Shown in pieces: positions 1 through 8,706 of a stretch of 64,000 nt of DNA (its first letter is position 1; each line of letters starts with the position of its first letter). Location of the stretch: NCBI GenBank assembly GCA_913061095.1, contig CAJXVM010000004.1:62001-126000 (forward strand), in the 5' to 3' direction. The stretch is from an uncultured Ignavibacteria bacterium (GTDB taxonomy: Bacteria > Bacteroidota > Ignavibacteria > SZUA-365). The notes under the pieces are model-generated. The model ran no database searches, was not told the origin of the DNA, and saw nothing but the letters and a program-made list of their open reading frames with translations. Made by a program: the position numbers and the translations under genes.

Positions 1-35
1 AATGGGATAACAACAATATACGGATGGAGGTTCAG

Positions 36-191
36 GATTAGGACAGATTGCACAGAGAGTCATATCACAGATTTTCGCAGAGTACACGCAGATTTCCACA
101 GATTGCTTTTTCGAAATTATCAATCTGTGCAAATCTGTGCACGAATCTGCGTGAGTCTGTGATATGATTCTCTGTGAAATCTGCCCTAATC
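36..191. repeat. Large imperfect inverted repeat built of ATCTGTG-like units
   Basis: Two arms (about 36-106 and 121-191) pair around a short AT-rich loop. For example AGAGAGTCATATCACAGA (left) is the reverse complement of TCTGTGATATGATTCTCT (right) with one mismatch, and ATTAGGACAGATT pairs with AATCTGCCCTAAT. Each arm is itself made of degenerate AATCTGTG units spaced about 10 nt. The right arm overlaps the stop codon of the minus-strand thioredoxin gene, so the RNA hairpin could protect or terminate that transcript. No gene was seen in 1-185. Confidence 0.75.
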
Positions 192-791
192 TCCGAGATG
201 CTCCTCCAGCAGCGTCCTCAGTTTCTCCCCATGAATCCAATCCCCCTCCGCGATCACCCGCGCATCCCTCCCCACCAGCACGTAATGCGGGATGTTTTCC
301 AGCCCGAAGCTCAGCGACACCGCGTCGTTGAATCCTCCCGCCAGCCGCCCGTGCTTCCAGGGCATCGCGAAATGCTTCTCACGGAACTCCCGCACGCGCT
401 CGTCACTCGAATCGAATGACAGGCTTAAAATGTTGAATCCCCGCGGATGATATTCTTCGTAGATTTCTTCGAGCTCGGGCAGGGCGTCCACGCACGGGGG
501 ACACCAGGTCGCCCAGAAATCCACCAGATACACCTCCCCGTCGAATTCCAGGTTGCCGATGTAGCGCGCGGTGTCGTCGAGCGAACGCACCATGAACGGC
601 GGTGCGGGCATGCCCGAGAGATCTGACGCGGTACCGGATGCGCCCGGGAATGCGGGATCCGACGCGGAGTCCCCGCGCGGGGGGATGTCAATGCGACCAC
701 TCTCATGAATGGATTGCTGTCCGCCGCCCTGGGCGATGAGCATGAGGGGGAGGAAGAACATCGCGCACAGTATTCCGAGGGAACGCACCAT
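186..791 (-). CDS. TlpA-like periplasmic thiol-disulfide oxidoreductase
   Basis: A 201-residue exported thioredoxin-fold protein. Residues 1-21 form a signal peptide (hydrophobic LGILCAMFFLPLMLIA) and the region to about residue 60 is low complexity. The redox motif WCPPC (C97, C100) lies in DFWATWCPPC, followed by the usual PELEEIYEEYHP helix, and a cis-proline segment (NIPHYVLV) comes near the end. TlpA/ResA proteins reduce disulfides in the cell envelope, typically for cytochrome c maturation; the partner here is unknown. An upstream in-frame Met would precede the signal peptide with a charged stretch, so 791 is preferred. It is divergent from the next gene, with about 100 bp for both promoters. 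Confidence 0.85.
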   Translation of the reverse strand: MVRSLGILCAMFFLPLMLIAQGGGQQSIHESGRIDIPPRGDSASDPAFPGASGTASDLSGMPAPPFMVRSLDDTARYIGNLEFDGEVYLVDFWATWCPPCVDALPELEEIYEEYHPRGFNILSLSFDSSDERVREFREKHFAMPWKHGRLAGGFNDAVSLSFGLENIPHYVLVGRDARVIAEGDWIHGEKLRTLLEEHLGD

Positions 792-893
792 GCATGTAAG
801 ATGCACTGCGGAGGGGATTCGTTCCAAGCCATGATTCCTTCCGAGACGGAAATTTTCTACCTTGAATACCCGCATCACCCACTGGATCCCCGT

Positions 894-2636
894 ATGCGCT
901 TATTTCACATACTCGTACTTTTCACCCTCCTGACCACTGTGTTTCCCGCGCAGCCGCTCCCCGCGCAGTCGCTGCTCATTGACGGACGATTTGCGGACTG
1001 GAACGCCGTCCCCGCCGCCGCAAGCGATGCCTCCGGCGACGGCGGCGCGTCGGGTATCGATTTCCGCATGCTGCGTATCGCGCACGACGATGACCGCGTG
1101 TACATCCAGTTCGACACCGGCACGGAAATGCTGCTGCAGGAGGATAACACGCTGCAGCTTTACATCGATACCGATGGCTCGGCCGCGACGGGACAACAGG
1201 TGCACGGCATGGGCGCGGAGCTGACCTGGACCTTCGGCGGACGCGAGGGACAGGTGCGCTATGATTTCAATATCCTTCCGGTCAACCACGCCGCGATCGG
1301 TCTCACTCCGTCGCCGACGATGACATCCACGCGCTTCGAACTGGCGCTCGACCGCGCGGCGCAGGTGGGCGGACAGCAGCTGATCTCGGGCGACAGCATC
1401 CGCGTGAAACTCGTGGTCGGTGAGCCCGACGGCGATCGCATCCCCGACGGTGACGGCGGCGCCGTGCATCGCCTCGACGCGCCGGGTATCGATCCTCCCG
1501 AACAGATATCCCTGCAGCCGAAGGCCGCAGGGGCCGCGCGCCTGCTGACCTGGAACGTCCTGCGCGACGGCCTCACCGACCGCTCGCGGCAGGACGCCTT
1601 CGCGCGCATCCTCACGGCCGTGCAGCCCGACATCATGTGTTTCCAGGAGTGCTTCGACGCGACGGCGGGACAGGTGCTGCTTTTCGTGCGCGCGGTCATC
1701 GATCCCCCCGCGGGACGCAGCTGGCGCACGCTCAAGCTCGACCAGGGGAATGTGCTCATCACGCATTTCGACATCGAAGACAGCTGGGAAATCCAGCCCG
1801 GCTACCGCGAGTCGGCCTACCTGCTGCGCTCGCCCGCCGGGGATCCGATGCTGCTGATCAACGCGCACCTCCGCTGCTGCGGGGCCGACGAACAGCGCCA
1901 GGAGGAGGCCGACGGCGTCATCGCGTTTCTGCGCGATGCGAAGTCCTTCGACGGACGCCTCACGCTCGCGCGCGGCACGCCGATGGTGATGGCCGGGGAT
2001 TTCAATCTCGTGGGGGATCGACGCCAGTACGAAACCCTGATCACCGGTGACATTGCCGACAACACGCGGTACGGTCCCGACACGGCGCCCGACTGGGAGG
2101 GACGCGACTGGACGGATCTCGTCTCGCGCCACCCGCGCTCGCCGCTGGCGTACACCTGGCTGAACAACCGCAGCTCCTACACGCCGGCGCGGCTGGATTA
2201 CATCCTCTACACCGGGGCGACGATGGACATCGCGTCGCACATGGTCATCAACACTGCGGAGTTCTCCGCGGTGGCGCTGGCGCAGCTGGGATTGCAGTCC
2301 GGCGACAGCCAGGTGGCATCGGATCATTTCCCGCGCTACGCGGACCTGGTATGGCGGGATGCGACGTCCGTCGAGGATGCGGCACCCGCCGGGTTCCGCA
2401 TCGCGGCGGTGTACCCGCAGCCCACGCGGGATGCGCTGCACGTGCGTCTCGATGCGGCGGTCCGTCCCGTCACGATCACGCTGCACGACCTCCTCGGACG
2501 CGAGCTGCAGCGCGCGGACGCCACGCCCGACATCCGGCGCATTACATTTGATGTCGCGGGGATGCAGCCGGGATTGTACATTGTCCGCGTCACCGACGGC
2601 CGACGCATCGAGCAGCGCACCATCGTGGTGATGTAG
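894..2636 (+). CDS. Secreted endonuclease/exonuclease/phosphatase-family protein with T9SS sorting domain
   Basis: 580 residues. Order: signal peptide (1-25, ending PLPAQ), a beta-sandwich region with sugar-binding/DOMON-like character (LLIDGRFADWN... about 26-200), an EEP-fold catalytic domain (about 225-490) with the family signposts TWNV, CFQE, AGDFN and SDH, and a C-terminal type-A T9SS sorting domain ending PGLYIVRVTDG...TIVVM. EEP enzymes cleave phosphodiester bonds in nucleic acids or lipids, so a secreted nuclease is plausible; the substrate cannot be read from sequence. The start is the Met that begins the signal peptide. A TAnnTTG-like element (TACCTTGA, 858-865) lies upstream. The TAG stop directly abuts a palindromic repeat (2637-2655). 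Confidence 0.85.
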   Translation: MRLFHILVLFTLLTTVFPAQPLPAQSLLIDGRFADWNAVPAAASDASGDGGASGIDFRMLRIAHDDDRVYIQFDTGTEMLLQEDNTLQLYIDTDGSAATGQQVHGMGAELTWTFGGREGQVRYDFNILPVNHAAIGLTPSPTMTSTRFELALDRAAQVGGQQLISGDSIRVKLVVGEPDGDRIPDGDGGAVHRLDAPGIDPPEQISLQPKAAGAARLLTWNVLRDGLTDRSRQDAFARILTAVQPDIMCFQECFDATAGQVLLFVRAVIDPPAGRSWRTLKLDQGNVLITHFDIEDSWEIQPGYRESAYLLRSPAGDPMLLINAHLRCCGADEQRQEEADGVIAFLRDAKSFDGRLTLARGTPMVMAGDFNLVGDRRQYETLITGDIADNTRYGPDTAPDWEGRDWTDLVSRHPRSPLAYTWLNNRSSYTPARLDYILYTGATMDIASHMVINTAEFSAVALAQLGLQSGDSQVASDHFPRYADLVWRDATSVEDAAPAGFRIAAVYPQPTRDALHVRLDAAVRPVTITLHDLLGRELQRADATPDIRRITFDVAGMQPGLYIVRVTDGRRIEQRTIVVM

Positions 2637-2655
2637 CCCCACGTGTGAGCGTGGG
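2637..2655. repeat. CCCCACG...CGTGGG palindromic element abutting a stop codon
   Basis: CCCCACGTGTGAGCGTGGG directly follows the TAG of the endonuclease-like gene. It is a variant of the CCCCACGCGTGAGCGTGGGG palindrome found inside lepB and aceF and after aceF. Confidence 0.8.
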
Positions 2656-2657
2656 AT

Positions 2658-2680
2658 GGCAGGAGGCAGGAGGCTGCTGG
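2658..2680. repeat. Short 7-nt-period array (GGCAGGA units)
   Basis: GGCAGGA, GGCAGGA, GGCTGCT: a short heptamer-period tract, the first of several arrays of this type in the spacers of this window. Confidence 0.5.
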
Positions 2681-2738
2681 ACCGTCACCCCGAGTTTGGA
2701 TGGGCGCTGGGCGCTCATACGGATGATATCGATTGTTT

Positions 2739-2871
2739 TCGCCCTGAAAGGGCGATACGATTCAGCCCCGGGCAACGCCCGGGGTCGAGGAGGACGCACA
2801 TATATACCCTCGTGCCCTGAAGGGGCACGATCGAGTGGTCCCTTCCGGTTCCGCCCTTTCAGGGCGCTTCC
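2739..2871. repeat. Composite multi-hairpin dispersed element, copy A
   Basis: About 133 nt. It begins TCGCCCTGAAAGGGCGA, carries an inner CCCCGGGCAACGCCCGGGG hairpin and a GTGCCCTGAAGGGGCAC hairpin, and ends CGCCCTTTCAGGGCG-CTTCC, so its two ends are inverted copies of GCCCTGAAAGGGCG. A second full copy lies at 25691-25824 and a right-end fragment at 7092-7112. The size and terminal inverted repeats resemble a MITE or BIME-like element. It carries no convincing gene. Confidence 0.85.
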
Positions 2872-2878
2872 AACAGCC

Positions 2879-2913
2879 ACCAACAACCAACAACCAAAAA
2901 CCACCAACCACCC
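2879..2913. repeat. 7-nt-period array (ACCAACA units) before sbcD
   Basis: Five exact-length heptamers, ACCAACA, ACCAACA, ACCAAAA, ACCACCA, ACCACCC, end one base before the GTG start of sbcD. The tract is purine-poor and holds no Shine-Dalgarno sequence, so it forms the immediate leader of sbcD. Confidence 0.8.
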
Positions 2914-2914
2914 C

Positions 2915-4453
2915 GTGTTCCGCTTCCTTCATATCGCCGACATCCACCTCGGAAAATACCAGCACCAGAGTGCCGAGCGCTACGGCGACTATTTCGCCGC
3001 GCTGGAATCTGTCGTCGCGCACGCACGGCGCGAAAAGGTCGACGCACTGCTGATCGCGGGCGACCTCTTCGACGAGCAGGAGCCGGCCGCCGAAACCATC
3101 CGGCGTGCGGCCCGCGCGCTGCGTCCCCTGCGAGAGAACGGCATCCCCGTCTACGCCATCGAGGGCAACCACGACCGCCGCAAGCGCACCGAACCCGCCT
3201 GCGCGCTCGACATCCTCGCGGGCGAGGGGTACCTGCGCCTGCTGCGTCCCTCGGTGGAGGATCAGAAACTTACGCTGCTGCCGCACGATGAGGAGAAGGG
3301 CGGCGCGCTGGTGGAAGCCGCGGAGGGTGTGGTGATCGCCGGACTCGGTTTCCTCGGCCACAGCATCGAAGAATATCACCGCCAGGCGGCCGAGCAGCTG
3401 CCGGAGGACGCGTTCGTCATCCTGCTCTCGCATGCGATGGTTTCGTCCGACGAGCAGACACTGGAATACGGATGCATCGCCTACGACGATCTCGCACCAC
3501 TGCGCGAGCGTGTCGGCTATCTCGCCCTCGGACACCGGCATACGCGTGTCGGACTCGGGGGTGAAATGGACGGCTGGGTGTTCAACCCCGGTTCGCTCGA
3601 GTATGTCAATTCGCTCGACTACCGTCTCCCGGCCGAGCTGCGCGGCTTCTACGACGTCGCCATCCTCGATGCCACCGAATACGACGCCTGGTGCCGCGGC
3701 GACGAACCAGCCACCAGTACGGGCGAGATTCTTCTCGCCCGTGACGACGAACCGTCCACCTCCCGCTTATTCACCCGTCCCATCGAACCGCAGCGCGGAC
3801 TCTACACGCACCTCGTCGTGCATCACATCCCCACCGACAAGCGTCCCGCCGTGACCCTGCGTCCCGACATCACCGGCTGCGCGCATCCCGACGCGGTGAC
3901 CGCCGCCGTGCGCACCGCCGCCGAGGACACGCTTGACGAGGATCTCCGTGCGCGCCGTCCCATCGTCATCGTGCGCCTGCAGGGCACGCTGGCGATCTCG
4001 CGCTCCCGCCTCCCGCGCGCCGCCGTCACGCAGCTGCTGCAGGAGGAATTCGATGCGCTGCACGTGGAGGTGATGGACCGAGACCTCCTCGGCACGGCCG
4101 ACGCCGAGGCGCTGCTCGTCGACGACGGGGATCTCGAACAGGTCGCCGACCGCGCCCGCGCCATCGCCGCGGATCTGCTGAAAGCGCAGGGCATCTCCGT
4201 CGGACGCGAGGCCGACCTCTCCGCCGCGCTCATCGACATGAAGACGCAGCTGCACGGCTCCGCCAAATCCCCTTCGAAGGAAGTGCTGCAGGCCATGCGC
4301 CAGCAGCTGCTGCCCTTCGTGGAATTCGGGGATGAGGATGTCAGCGCGGATGATGACACCGATACCACGCATGTCCCTGGCGAGGAAGCCGAATCTTCAC
4401 GTGAGGATGCCGATGCCCGTGAGGATGCCGGCGCGGAAGGAGGTGACGCATGA
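2915..4453 (+). CDS. sbcD: Exonuclease subunit SbcD (Mre11-like metallophosphoesterase)
   Basis: 512 residues from a GTG start that gives the canonical N-terminus (FRFLHIADIHLGKYQ). The phosphoesterase motifs appear in order: DIH, GDLFDEQE, GNHDRR, LSHAM and GHRHT, which together hold two Mn ions. The middle and C-terminal parts would contact SbcC, and the last ~40 residues are an acidic tail. With SbcC it forms the Mre11-Rad50-type nuclease that opens hairpins and trims blocked DNA ends. Its stop overlaps the sbcC start (ATGA at 4450-4453), implying translational coupling. Longer in-frame starts would translate the upstream repeat and are rejected. Confidence 0.93.
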   Translation: MFRFLHIADIHLGKYQHQSAERYGDYFAALESVVAHARREKVDALLIAGDLFDEQEPAAETIRRAARALRPLRENGIPVYAIEGNHDRRKRTEPACALDILAGEGYLRLLRPSVEDQKLTLLPHDEEKGGALVEAAEGVVIAGLGFLGHSIEEYHRQAAEQLPEDAFVILLSHAMVSSDEQTLEYGCIAYDDLAPLRERVGYLALGHRHTRVGLGGEMDGWVFNPGSLEYVNSLDYRLPAELRGFYDVAILDATEYDAWCRGDEPATSTGEILLARDDEPSTSRLFTRPIEPQRGLYTHLVVHHIPTDKRPAVTLRPDITGCAHPDAVTAAVRTAAEDTLDEDLRARRPIVIVRLQGTLAISRSRLPRAAVTQLLQEEFDALHVEVMDRDLLGTADAEALLVDDGDLEQVADRARAIAADLLKAQGISVGREADLSAALIDMKTQLHGSAKSPSKEVLQAMRQQLLPFVEFGDEDVSADDDTDTTHVPGEEAESSREDADAREDAGAEGGDA

Positions 4454-7041
4454 TCATCACGGGCGTCAGGCTCCGCAACATCAAATCCTTCATCGAGGAT
4501 GAGCTGCGCTTCGCGCGCGGCATCAACATCATCGCGGGACGCAACGGCGCGGGGAAATCCACGGTCATCGAGTCGGTCGGACTCGTGCTCTTCGACGCTT
4601 GGCCGCAGAAGTTCAAGGACGGCAATGCGCGCGCGGGTTTCCTGCGCAACGGCGAGAACGAAGGCACGATCGAAGTGGACGTGCGCCGCGGCGACCGCAG
4701 CTTCACCGTGCGCTGCGAACTCGGCCGGCGCCGGCGCTCGGGACGCGAGATCATCGACTACGAGCGGCGGCTCATTGCGGATGGCGAGGAAATCGCCGCC
4801 AGTACTGGACGCAAGCGCGAATTCCAGGACGACATCCGCGAGCACATTCTCGGCGCGGCGCGCATCGACGACGAACGCCTCTTCCGCGATATCATCGGCA
4901 CCGAGCAGGGCGGCTTCGACGATCCCTTCACACGTCCCGAAGGCGACCGCCGCGCGCTGTTCGAGAAAATCCTCGGCATCGAGGATTTCCAGGATTTCGA
5001 CAAGCAGTTCTGGTCCCTCGTGAAAATGCAGCACGGCGAGGCGGAGAAACTCGCCATCCGTGTGGAGGAAAACGCAGGGGTTCCGCATGAGCACGAGCAG
5101 GCGCTGGAGTCCCTCACCGAACGTGAAGCACGCCTGAAGGATGCCGCAGCAGCGCTGAAAGCCATCTCCGACGAAGTCACGAAAGCGCGGAAGGTCGTCG
5201 ACAAGCTCTCCGGCAAACGCGACGCCCTCGCGAAGGTCCGCGCGGAACAGGCGCGGCTCGAGGAAAAACTGCGCGGCGCGGAACAGGCGCGCGACAGCGC
5301 CGACGCCCTCGTGAAAGAGGCACGCACGGCGGCAGCGGCCGTGCTCAAATCCCTCCCCGGCTACAAGGCGTTCATGGAAGCCGAGAAGGACATCGGCCGC
5401 CTCCGCGTTGCCGCGAAAAAGCGCGACGAGGCGAAGGAACGCCTCGGCCTGCTGCGCGAACGCTACGAGAAGCAGAAGACGAAACTCCAGACGCAGCGCG
5501 AAGGAGCCGAGCGCCGGCGCGACGAGATGCGGAAGGAAATCGACGATGCGGAAGCCGACCTGAAGCGGCGGGATGAGGACATTGCGCGTCTGCGCAGGGA
5601 GTACCAGGATCTCACCGCGCGGAAGAAAACGCTGGATGCGCGCGCTGACTTCGCCGAGGAAGTGCGCTCCTACGTGCAGGATCTCAACACCGTGCAGCAG
5701 ACGCTCGACAATGCGGACGAGAGCCTCCGCGGACTCCGCGACACATTCAGCACGCTGCGCGAGCGTCAGCCGAAGGTCGAACTGCCGCTGGAGTTTTTCC
5801 CGGATCTCACCGAGGAGTCAGAACGCCTCTTCGAACGCTACATCGGTGGCGCGTCCGATGCAGAGGCCGCAACGCCCTTCGCGCCCCTGCTGGAGCATGC
5901 CCGCGCGGCGTCGGATGTCGCACGCAAGGAAGCCGAACAGGCCGCCGATGCCCGCAGCCGCAAGGGCGAGGAGGGGAAGAGCGCCCGGCGCCAGCGAGAC
6001 GAAAAGGAGAAGCAGATCGCGAAGCTGCGTGAATCCCTCACCGCTCGCGAGAAGGAGATCGCTGACGCGGGGAATGAACTCGCGGAGCTGGAGGAGAAAT
6101 GGGAGAGGGAAGCCGCGAAACTCAGCGCCGTGCTTGATCAGCACGCGGATGTGGACGAGCGCATCGCAAAGCTCGAGGAGACGCTGGAGCAGCATCGTTC
6201 GGCACATGAGGATTATCTCTCCCGAAAAAGCGCCGCCGAAACCGTCGAACAGCGCGAGCAATCCCTCGCCGACGCGAAGGATGCCGTGAAGGAAACACGT
6301 TCAGCGCTCACCGCCGCGAACCGGGAAGTGAAGAAACTCGAGGAATCATTCTCCGAGGAAGAATACACCGAGGCGAAGTCTACTCTGGATGATGTGCTCG
6401 AGCGCGAAAAAGCGGCGTCATCCGAACATGCCGAATGGAAGACGCGTGTCGAGGAGCAGCGCAGGGCGGTGAAGACGCTGAAAAAGGAACTGCGGGAATT
6501 CGAGCGGCTGCGCGCGCAATCCATGCATGCCCGCACCGAAGCCGATTTCGTGAAGGATGTCCACCAGAACGTCGTGCGCGAACTCGCGCGGCATGTCGGC
6601 GCGAGCATCGTCAGCGCGCTCTCCGCCTTCGCCGCGGATCTCTACCAGCGCATCGCGCCCGAGCAGGGACTCACGCTGTACTGGGATGCGCAAACGTATG
6701 CCGTCGAGCTCCGCGGCGAGCAGGGCACGGTACGGGGACGCGAACTTTCCGGCGGACAGCTCATGGGCGTCTCCCTCGCCGTCAAGCTCGCGCTCATCAA
6801 GTGGTACTCGCAGTGCCGCGTCGGCTTCCTCGACGAACCGACCACGCATCTCGACCGCGAGACCCGCCACCACCTCGCCGACGTCATCCAGCATCTCGAA
6901 CAGCTCACCGCCGACGGCGACCCCTGGTTCGACCAGCTCTTCGTCATCTCGCACGAAGAATCCTTCACCGGAGCGGGCCATCTCGTCGAGCTCGAACGCG
7001 ACGCGGAGACCGGAAGCCGGGTGGTGGGGGAGATGGAATGA
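4450..7041 (+). CDS. sbcC: Exonuclease subunit SbcC (Rad50/SMC-like ATPase)
   Basis: 863 residues. The ATPase head is split: Walker A GRNGAGKST (30-38) at the N-terminus, and near the C-terminus the ABC signature LSGGQLMG with Walker B GFLDEPTTHLD. Between them lie two long Glu/Lys/Arg-rich coiled coils (about 170-430 and 480-700). The apex region around residues 430-480 (PLEFFPDLTEESERLFERYIGG) has no CxxC zinc hook; the only cysteines in the protein are in the heads (VRCELG and SQCRVG). The family is usually around 900-1050 residues, so the arms are on the short side. It powers SbcD-dependent end processing. Confidence 0.93.
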   Translation: MIITGVRLRNIKSFIEDELRFARGINIIAGRNGAGKSTVIESVGLVLFDAWPQKFKDGNARAGFLRNGENEGTIEVDVRRGDRSFTVRCELGRRRRSGREIIDYERRLIADGEEIAASTGRKREFQDDIREHILGAARIDDERLFRDIIGTEQGGFDDPFTRPEGDRRALFEKILGIEDFQDFDKQFWSLVKMQHGEAEKLAIRVEENAGVPHEHEQALESLTEREARLKDAAAALKAISDEVTKARKVVDKLSGKRDALAKVRAEQARLEEKLRGAEQARDSADALVKEARTAAAAVLKSLPGYKAFMEAEKDIGRLRVAAKKRDEAKERLGLLRERYEKQKTKLQTQREGAERRRDEMRKEIDDAEADLKRRDEDIARLRREYQDLTARKKTLDARADFAEEVRSYVQDLNTVQQTLDNADESLRGLRDTFSTLRERQPKVELPLEFFPDLTEESERLFERYIGGASDAEAATPFAPLLEHARAASDVARKEAEQAADARSRKGEEGKSARRQRDEKEKQIAKLRESLTAREKEIADAGNELAELEEKWEREAAKLSAVLDQHADVDERIAKLEETLEQHRSAHEDYLSRKSAAETVEQREQSLADAKDAVKETRSALTAANREVKKLEESFSEEEYTEAKSTLDDVLEREKAASSEHAEWKTRVEEQRRAVKTLKKELREFERLRAQSMHARTEADFVKDVHQNVVRELARHVGASIVSALSAFAADLYQRIAPEQGLTLYWDAQTYAVELRGEQGTVRGRELSGGQLMGVSLAVKLALIKWYSQCRVGFLDEPTTHLDRETRHHLADVIQHLEQLTADGDPWFDQLFVISHEESFTGAGHLVELERDAETGSRVVGEME

Positions 7042-7045
7042 AGGA

Positions 7046-7080
7046 ATTGCAGATTGCAAATTGAAAATTGCAGATTCTGC
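7046..7080. repeat. 7-nt-period array (ATTGCAG units)
   Basis: Five contiguous heptamers, ATTGCAG, ATTGCAA, ATTGAAA, ATTGCAG, ATTCTGC, start four bases after the sbcC stop codon. Confidence 0.8.
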
Positions 7081-7091
7081 TGTCCGTCTAT

Positions 7092-7112
7092 TCGCCCTTT
7101 CAGGGCGCTTCC
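7092..7112. repeat. Right-end fragment of the composite hairpin element
   Basis: TCGCCCTTTCAGGGCG followed by CTTCC matches the right end of the elements at 2739-2871 and 25691-25824. It is followed, as at copy A, by a heptamer tract (AACGGCCAACGGC). Confidence 0.75.
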
Positions 7113-7155
7113 AACGGCCAACGGCAGTCTGCAAATCGCTGTCATCGAATCCCAT

Positions 7156-7197
7156 ACCACAAACCAAAAACCACAAACCAAAAACCATGAACCATAC
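7156..7197. repeat. 7-nt-period array (ACCACAA/ACCAAAA) at the alarmone-hydrolase start
   Basis: Six heptamers: ACCACAA, ACCAAAA, ACCACAA, ACCAAAA, ACCATGA, ACCATAC. One possible ATG of the following gene (7187) lies inside the fifth unit; the unit resembles the array before sbcD. Confidence 0.85.
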
Positions 7198-7213
7198 ACT
7201 CACCGGCTCCGCC

Positions 7214-7642
7214 ATGATAGAACGCGCCATCGGAATCGCGCTGCAAACGCATGCGGGACAGAAGGACAAGTACGGTGCGCCATACATCCTGCATCCGCTG
7301 CGTGTCGGCATCGGTGCGCGCAACGACATCGAGAAAGCCGCGGGCTTCCTGCACGACGTGATCGAAGACAGTCCGCGCACCATCGACGATCTCCGCCGTG
7401 AGGGCTTCCCGGAAGACGTGCTCACCATCGTGGATCACGTCTCCAAGCGCGAGGGCGAGGAATGGGAGCATTACATCCACCGCGTCATGGAGCACGAACC
7501 CTCCATGCGCGTCAAGCTCCGCGACCTCGCCGACAACATGGACGCCTCACGCATACCGGAGTTCAAAGACAAAGACTATGACCGCTTTTCACGCTACGTC
7601 TGGGCGTGGCATGAAATCCGCCGAAAGCTGGGGATGGAATAG
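7214..7642 (+). CDS. Small HD-domain phosphohydrolase (SpoT/MESH1-like alarmone hydrolase)
   Basis: 142 residues, a single HD domain. The motifs are HAGQKDKYGAPYILHPLRVG, FLHDVIEDSP (the HDxxED signature of SpoT-type hydrolases) and LADNMDASR, the metal- and nucleotide-binding segments of the RelA/SpoT hydrolase family. No synthetase or regulatory domain follows, so this is a stand-alone hydrolase of the small alarmone hydrolase type, expected to remove pyrophosphate from ppGpp; other nucleotide substrates are possible. The ATG at 7214 gives the usual family N-terminus (MIERAIGIALQTHAGQ). An upstream ATG at 7187, inside a heptamer repeat, would add nine residues. Neither start has a clear ribosome site. 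Confidence 0.8.
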   Translation: MIERAIGIALQTHAGQKDKYGAPYILHPLRVGIGARNDIEKAAGFLHDVIEDSPRTIDDLRREGFPEDVLTIVDHVSKREGEEWEHYIHRVMEHEPSMRVKLRDLADNMDASRIPEFKDKDYDRFSRYVWAWHEIRRKLGME

Positions 7643-7752
7643 AGGAGCGGAGAGGTCGGAGGCCCGACGGGCCGTAGACTCGCCGCAGACGAGAACGGGG
7701 AGGAGCGGGGCGCAGCCGTTCACCACGCCCCGCGAATGTGAAAGCAATTATC

Positions 7753-8706
7753 TCAGTACAGCTGAAGCAGCCTGGTTGCGGTCTGCATGCCGGTGCTGAG
7801 GCGCAGGATGTAACTGCCCGCAGGACTCCCGCTCAAATCGACCTGGAAGCTTGCCGCAGCACCGGCGGCGAACGCCGTCGATCGGTGCACGAGGCGTCCG
7901 AGCATGTCGAAGATCATGACATCGATTTCGGAAACGGGTGCGGTAAAGGATGCACTCAGCAGACGGCCGGGGGAAACGTGCAGCGCGGTGATGCTGAGTT
8001 CTGTCGGTCGCGCAAGATCACCCAGTCCCGTCGTCCCTTCATTCATGATGCAGCGCACGCAGAGCCCGATGGCTTTCTGGAAGGAAAAGGCCTGCAGCGA
8101 GTTCTGTCCGACCTCCACGAAAGGAGCGTTGCCCGCGTCAGTCTGCTCCGACGTCCAGAAATAGGTTCGGGTGTCAGCGGACATGGCACTGGGACGGAAT
8201 CCGCCGTTCATGGTGCAGCGGTACCCGGTCAGCAGGGCGTCGAATCCTGATGCACCGTCTTTCAAGAGCGCTGTGTACGCGCTCGCACCGCCGAGATAAT
8301 TGAGCAGGGTATTCCATTCCGCGTTCGATGGGATATGCCAGCCATCCGGACAGATGCCCTGCACCGGCAGCGACGGCTGCCCGCTCCAGTACTGCACGGC
8401 TTCCTGCCATTCGTAGAATCCTCCCCGCCGCATCTGCCCGGTCCCGCCGTCGCAGTTCCCTTCCTCATCCTCCCAGCAGTACTTCTCGATGATGCCGTTG
8501 TCCTTCATCAGGCTTCCGGGGCCTGTGGACTCGATCACAGAGCCGATATTCAGGTTTTCCGCCATCCACACCTGTGAGCCGATGACAACGGTTCGATAGG
8601 ACTGACCATCCCGTGGATCAGTAAAGGGGTTCCCCGGCTGCCACTGCGCCTGCAGCGCGGATGTGGCGAGGAGAAACAACGCAATCGCGGGTAGCACATA
8701 ACGCAT
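7753..8706 (-). CDS. Secreted FISUMP-domain protein with T9SS sorting domain
   Basis: 317 residues. A signal peptide (MRYVLPAIALFLLATSALQAQ) is followed by a Fibrobacter succinogenes major paralogous (FISUMP) domain. Its hallmarks are YRTVVIGSQVWMAENLNIG, a YCWEDEEGNCDGG segment, CPDGWHIPSNAEWNTLLNYLGG and a late GLCVRCIMN. The last ~75 residues (VSPGRLLSASFTAP...GSYILRLSTG) form a T9SS type-A sorting domain, so the protein is probably delivered to the cell surface. The function of FISUMP domains is not established. AGAGG lies upstream of the chosen ATG; longer in-frame starts would bury the signal peptide. Confidence 0.85.
   Translation of the reverse strand: MRYVLPAIALFLLATSALQAQWQPGNPFTDPRDGQSYRTVVIGSQVWMAENLNIGSVIESTGPGSLMKDNGIIEKYCWEDEEGNCDGGTGQMRRGGFYEWQEAVQYWSGQPSLPVQGICPDGWHIPSNAEWNTLLNYLGGASAYTALLKDGASGFDALLTGYRCTMNGGFRPSAMSADTRTYFWTSEQTDAGNAPFVEVGQNSLQAFSFQKAIGLCVRCIMNEGTTGLGDLARPTELSITALHVSPGRLLSASFTAPVSEIDVMIFDMLGRLVHRSTAFAAGAAASFQVDLSGSPAGSYILRLSTGMQTATRLLQLY

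Noticed and set aside
900-2642. Long minus-strand open frame (580 codons) opposite the secreted endonuclease-like gene
   Set aside because: Antisense shadow of a GC-rich gene: His/Arg/Val-rich composition, no domain, no signal peptide, while the plus-strand frame has signal peptide, catalytic motifs and sorting domain.
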